Below, piece by piece: positions 61,644 through 64,000 of a stretch of 64,000 bases of DNA; positions within the stretch are counted from its first letter, which is position 1; every line of letters starts with the position of its first letter. The notes below the pieces were generated by a model. That model was not told the origin of the DNA. It did no database searches and saw only the letters and a list, made by a program, of their open reading frames with translations. The stretch lies in NCBI RefSeq assembly GCF_013337765.1, contig NZ_VBSB01000012.1:124001-188000 (forward strand). The letters run 5' to 3'. The position numbers and the translations under genes are program-made. This DNA is from Mycolicibacterium sphagni (GTDB lineage: Bacteria > Actinomycetota > Actinomycetes > Mycobacteriales > Mycobacteriaceae).

Positions 61644-62528
61644 ATGACGTTGACGCATGTTCCGGCCGACACCTCCCCGGCCGAACTCGCCGATCTCCTA
61701 CGCCGCGATGGTTACGTCATCGTCGACGACCTGGTTCCGAACTCGATGATGGACATCATCAGCGACGAACTGGCGCCCTATCTCGATACGACGCCCATGG
61801 GCTACAACGCGATGATCGGCCGCAAGACCCGCCGCACCGGTGCACTCGTCGCCCGTTCGCCGGCCTGCCGCACGCTGATTCAGGACCCGACGATCCTCGG
61901 TGTGTGCCAAGACTTTCTGGGCCACGCCAGCGCTTTCCAGCTGATGCTGACCCAGGTCATTTCGATCGAACCGGGCGAATCGGACCAGGCGCTGCACCGC
62001 GACCAGAATGCGTTCGACTTCTACCCCTTTCCCGACGACTATCACGTGCAGTGCAACACGCTGTGGGCGATGACCGACTACACCGCCGAGATGGGTGCCA
62101 CCCGGGTCGTGCCGGGAAGCCAGGTCGGCGACAAGAAGCCGACCGACTACGCCGACGACGAATGCCTGCAGGCCGAAATGTCGCGCGGTTCGGTGCTCCT
62201 CTACTCCGGCAAGATCGTGCACAGCGGCGCCGCCAACCGCAGCGAGAAGGTCCGGCGTGCCATCAACGTCAACTATTGCGTCGGCTGGGTGCGCCAGGAG
62301 GAGAACCAATTTCTTTCGGTACCACCCGAAGTCGCACGTACCCTCGATGACGACCTGCTGAAGCTGATCGGCTATCAAGAGGGCGCGTGGGCCATGGGTT
62401 ACTTCCGCGACTTCGAGGACCCGCTGCGCGCGATCCGCGGTGACGAGGTGGCCTACGGCTTCGACGCGGCCAAGCTCAACGGCAACGCGGGCAGCGCGTT
62501 CGCCGACCAGCTCACCCATAGCGAGTAA
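61644..62528 (+). CDS. Phytanoyl-CoA dioxygenase (PhyH)-family oxygenase
   Basis: A 294-residue Fe(II)/2-oxoglutarate oxygenase. ELADLLRRDGYVIVDDLVP starts the jelly roll. Iron ligands are the HxD in ALHRDQNAFDF and the distal His in KIVHSGAANRSEKVRRAINVNY, where Arg binds 2-oxoglutarate. WAMTDYTAEMGATRVVPGSQ is typical. No signal peptide. A GATACT hexamer ends 7 bases before the ATG, consistent with a leaderless mRNA. It probably hydroxylates a lipid or small metabolite; substrate unknown. Followed by the DODA-type dioxygenase after 44 bases. Confidence 0.88.
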   Translation: MTLTHVPADTSPAELADLLRRDGYVIVDDLVPNSMMDIISDELAPYLDTTPMGYNAMIGRKTRRTGALVARSPACRTLIQDPTILGVCQDFLGHASAFQLMLTQVISIEPGESDQALHRDQNAFDFYPFPDDYHVQCNTLWAMTDYTAEMGATRVVPGSQVGDKKPTDYADDECLQAEMSRGSVLLYSGKIVHSGAANRSEKVRRAINVNYCVGWVRQEENQFLSVPPEVARTLDDDLLKLIGYQEGAWAMGYFRDFEDPLRAIRGDEVAYGFDAAKLNGNAGSAFADQLTHSE

Positions 62529-62572
62529 TCGGTCCCGGAACAGAACCTGCCGTCGCGCGGTTAACTAATTCC

Positions 62573-63352
62573 ATGACCGCACCCATGCCGGCCGCGTTCA
62601 TCGGGCACGGCAGCCCGATGAACGCCCTGGAGCACAACCGCTACACGGCGGCGTGGCGCGCGTTCGGGGAGTCCGTGCCGCGGCCGCGGGCGATCCTCGT
62701 CGTCAGCGCGCACTGGTACATCAACGCCACCGCCGTCACCGCGATGGCCGTACCGCGAACCATCCACGATTTCTACGGATTTCCCACCGAGCTCTTCGAG
62801 GTGCAGTACCCGGCGCCGGGTCTGCCCGAGCTCGCCGACGAGATCGCCGACGTGGTCGAGCCGACCTGGGTGGGCGCCGACGTCGACAGCTGGGGCATCG
62901 ACCACGGCACCTGGTCGGTGCTGGTGCACGCGTTCCCGGAGGCGTCGGTGCCGGTGGTGCAGTTGGCCATCAACGCCGAGAAGCCGTTGGAGTACCACCT
63001 TGAGCTGGGCGCCAAGCTCACGACCCTGCGTGAGCGTGGCGTGCTGATCCTGGGTAGCGGCAACATCGTCCACAACCTGGGCGGTATGGATCCGGCGTTG
63101 GGGGACAAGGGTTTCGACTGGGCACACCGCTTCGATGACGACGCCCGCGCACAGCTACTGAATGACCCCGCCGAGGCCGTCCGGCTGCGCGAGCACGCCG
63201 ACTATTCGGCGGCGGTGCCGACAGCGGACCACTTCCTGCCGATGCTGTACTTCGCCGGACTAGCGGCCGTAAGCGGCCAGGGGGTCGGCGTGCTCACCGA
63301 CGGCTATGCGTACGGATCGTTGTCGATGACGTCGTACACGCTGGGGATCTAG
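62573..63352 (+). CDS. DODA-type extradiol dioxygenase (class III, YgiD-like)
   Basis: A 259-residue LigB-superfamily enzyme. Metal-site residues: FIGHGSPMNALE (His), VVSAHWYINATAV (His), and SGNIVHNLGGM (His). SWGIDHGTWSVLVHAFPEASVPVVQL is the conserved acid-base region. Such enzymes open catechol-type rings; bacterial members act on DOPA-like substrates in vitro. Its stop overlaps that of the convergent thioesterase on CTAG. No pathway genes are adjacent, so physiological substrate is open. Confidence 0.88.
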   Translation: MTAPMPAAFIGHGSPMNALEHNRYTAAWRAFGESVPRPRAILVVSAHWYINATAVTAMAVPRTIHDFYGFPTELFEVQYPAPGLPELADEIADVVEPTWVGADVDSWGIDHGTWSVLVHAFPEASVPVVQLAINAEKPLEYHLELGAKLTTLRERGVLILGSGNIVHNLGGMDPALGDKGFDWAHRFDDDARAQLLNDPAEAVRLREHADYSAAVPTADHFLPMLYFAGLAAVSGQGVGVLTDGYAYGSLSMTSYTLGI

Positions 63353-64000
63353 AAGATCGTCGATGTCTTTCCGTGCGGGTTCTGCCCGTCGGGGAACCGG
63401 CGCAGCAGCGCCTCCTGAACGAACGACGCCACCAGCCGGCCGTCCTCGGTGAACGCATGGCCGCGCCCGTAGGTTCGCCCGCCGCCGGTCGCCTGAGCCT
63501 CGTGATCGATGAGCAACCATTGCCTGGCGTCGAACGCGTCGTGGAAGGTCACGTCCTGGGTCAGCACACCGGTCGACACCTCGGTATGTGCCATCGCCTG
63601 GCCGAGGCCGGCGTGGGGTCGCATCGCGGTGGCGATCAGCCAGCCGTCAGTGGCGGGAGCGAGTAGTGCACGTGCCACCGTGTCGTCGCCGGCCGGCGCC
63701 TCAGGGAAGCGGACCCACAGCTGCAGTGTGGGCGGCCCGGTGAGCGCAGGGTCGGCGATGTCGACGTCGCCGACGACGATGGTCTGCGGGGCCGCCAGCC
63801 AGTGCGGGACAGCTTTCGCGGCATCCGGGGACGCGACGTCGGGCATCGGGATCTGGTAGCGGACCAAATCCGGCTCGGCGACGTCGAGCAGGACCAGCGC
63901 GCGTGCACACAACCGCCTCTCCTGGGTGAATATCACTGTGGCACTGGCGATATTACGCCCCTCGTGCATCGGCTCGACCTGGATATCGACGGGCTGATCG
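63349..64000 (-). CDS. Acyl-CoA thioesterase (TesB-type hotdog), 5' end beyond window
   Basis: At least 216 residues of a double-hotdog thioesterase family protein. Readable: a first-domain end EPMHEGRNIASATVIFTQERRLCARALVLLD, a linker, and the second hotdog LQLWVRFPEAPAGDDTVARALLAPATDGWLIATAMRPHAG, DVTFHDAFDARQWLLIDHEAQATGGGRTYGRGHAFTEDGRLVASFVQEALLRR. This pattern, with FHDAFDARQWLLIDHEA, is that of TesB-like acyl-CoA thioesterases, the Asp in the second domain being the likely base. The reading frame continues past the right edge, so the N-terminal start is not seen. Hydrolyses medium to long acyl-CoA. Confidence 0.85.
   Translation of the reverse strand, partial: DQPVDIQVEPMHEGRNIASATVIFTQERRLCARALVLLDVAEPDLVRYQIPMPDVASPDAAKAVPHWLAAPQTIVVGDVDIADPALTGPPTLQLWVRFPEAPAGDDTVARALLAPATDGWLIATAMRPHAGLGQAMAHTEVSTGVLTQDVTFHDAFDARQWLLIDHEAQATGGGRTYGRGHAFTEDGRLVASFVQEALLRRFPDGQNPHGKTSTIF

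Overview
The window is high-GC actinobacterial DNA, almost certainly a mycobacterium (rapid-grower/Mycolicibacterium-like). Pointers are an antigen-85-type mycolyltransferase, a cyclopropane/mycolic acid methyltransferase, a 721-residue two-domain FadE, DUF732 and CAP secreted proteins, many TetR regulators, and the CYP136-DinB2-NrdHIE neighbourhood. From memory, cstA, ligB, the 721-aa acyl-CoA dehydrogenase, cyp136, a TetR, an SDR, dinB2, a TetR, an FMN reductase and nrdH-nrdI-nrdE follow M. tuberculosis Rv3063 to Rv3051c in order and relative orientation, inverted and with many lineage-specific insertions.

Layout. 1-3.5 kb: a GntR regulator cut by the window edge, a decayed ECF sigma factor and an acyl-CoA dehydrogenase remnant beside a flavin monooxygenase. 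3.5-7.8 kb: two tandem TetR paralogues and a group of small secreted or membrane proteins, including a zinc D,D-peptidase lipoprotein. 7.9-11.1 kb: a TetR divergent from a Baeyer-Villiger monooxygenase plus alpha/beta hydrolase, with an operator between. 11.1-15.4 kb: an aromatic meta-cleavage operon (flavin hydroxylase, C-C hydrolase, extradiol dioxygenase, broken amidohydrolase) divergent from a TetR across a perfect 16-6-16 inverted repeat. 15.4-29.7 kb: phosphotransferase, DHA2 transporter, VanX-like dipeptidase, PAS-ANTAR regulator, SulP transporter, methyltransferase plus SOUL protein, SDR, two FadE genes, antigen-85-like esterase, a kinase and a large secreted protein. 29.7-43.5 kb: ybdD-cstA, ligB, a membrane sulfite-oxidase-like protein, SDRs, an acyltransferase and methyltransferase pair, a TetR, fadE22 and a duplicated zinc-peptidase lipoprotein. 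43.6-49.6 kb: membrane protein, epimerase, a MASE1-GAF-PP2C signalling phosphatase with a phosphotransferase, a Cys-only CsoR-family regulator with a Cys-rich miniprotein, and a leader-peptide attenuator before a standalone LeuA-regulatory-domain protein. 49.6-59.9 kb: cyp136, regulators, dinB2 and nrdHIE. 60-64 kb: membrane protein, DUF5997, an HTH-less LysR effector-domain protein, a PhyH oxygenase, a DODA-type dioxygenase and a thioesterase cut by the window edge.

The main themes are lipid, steroid and aromatic catabolism, each set kept under a divergent TetR with a visible palindromic operator, together with envelope biogenesis and deoxyribonucleotide synthesis. The most interesting structure is the candidate Leu/Val-responsive, apparently leaderless leader peptide with competing hairpins at 48956-49064. 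I saw no tRNA, rRNA, CRISPR array, insertion sequence or prophage.
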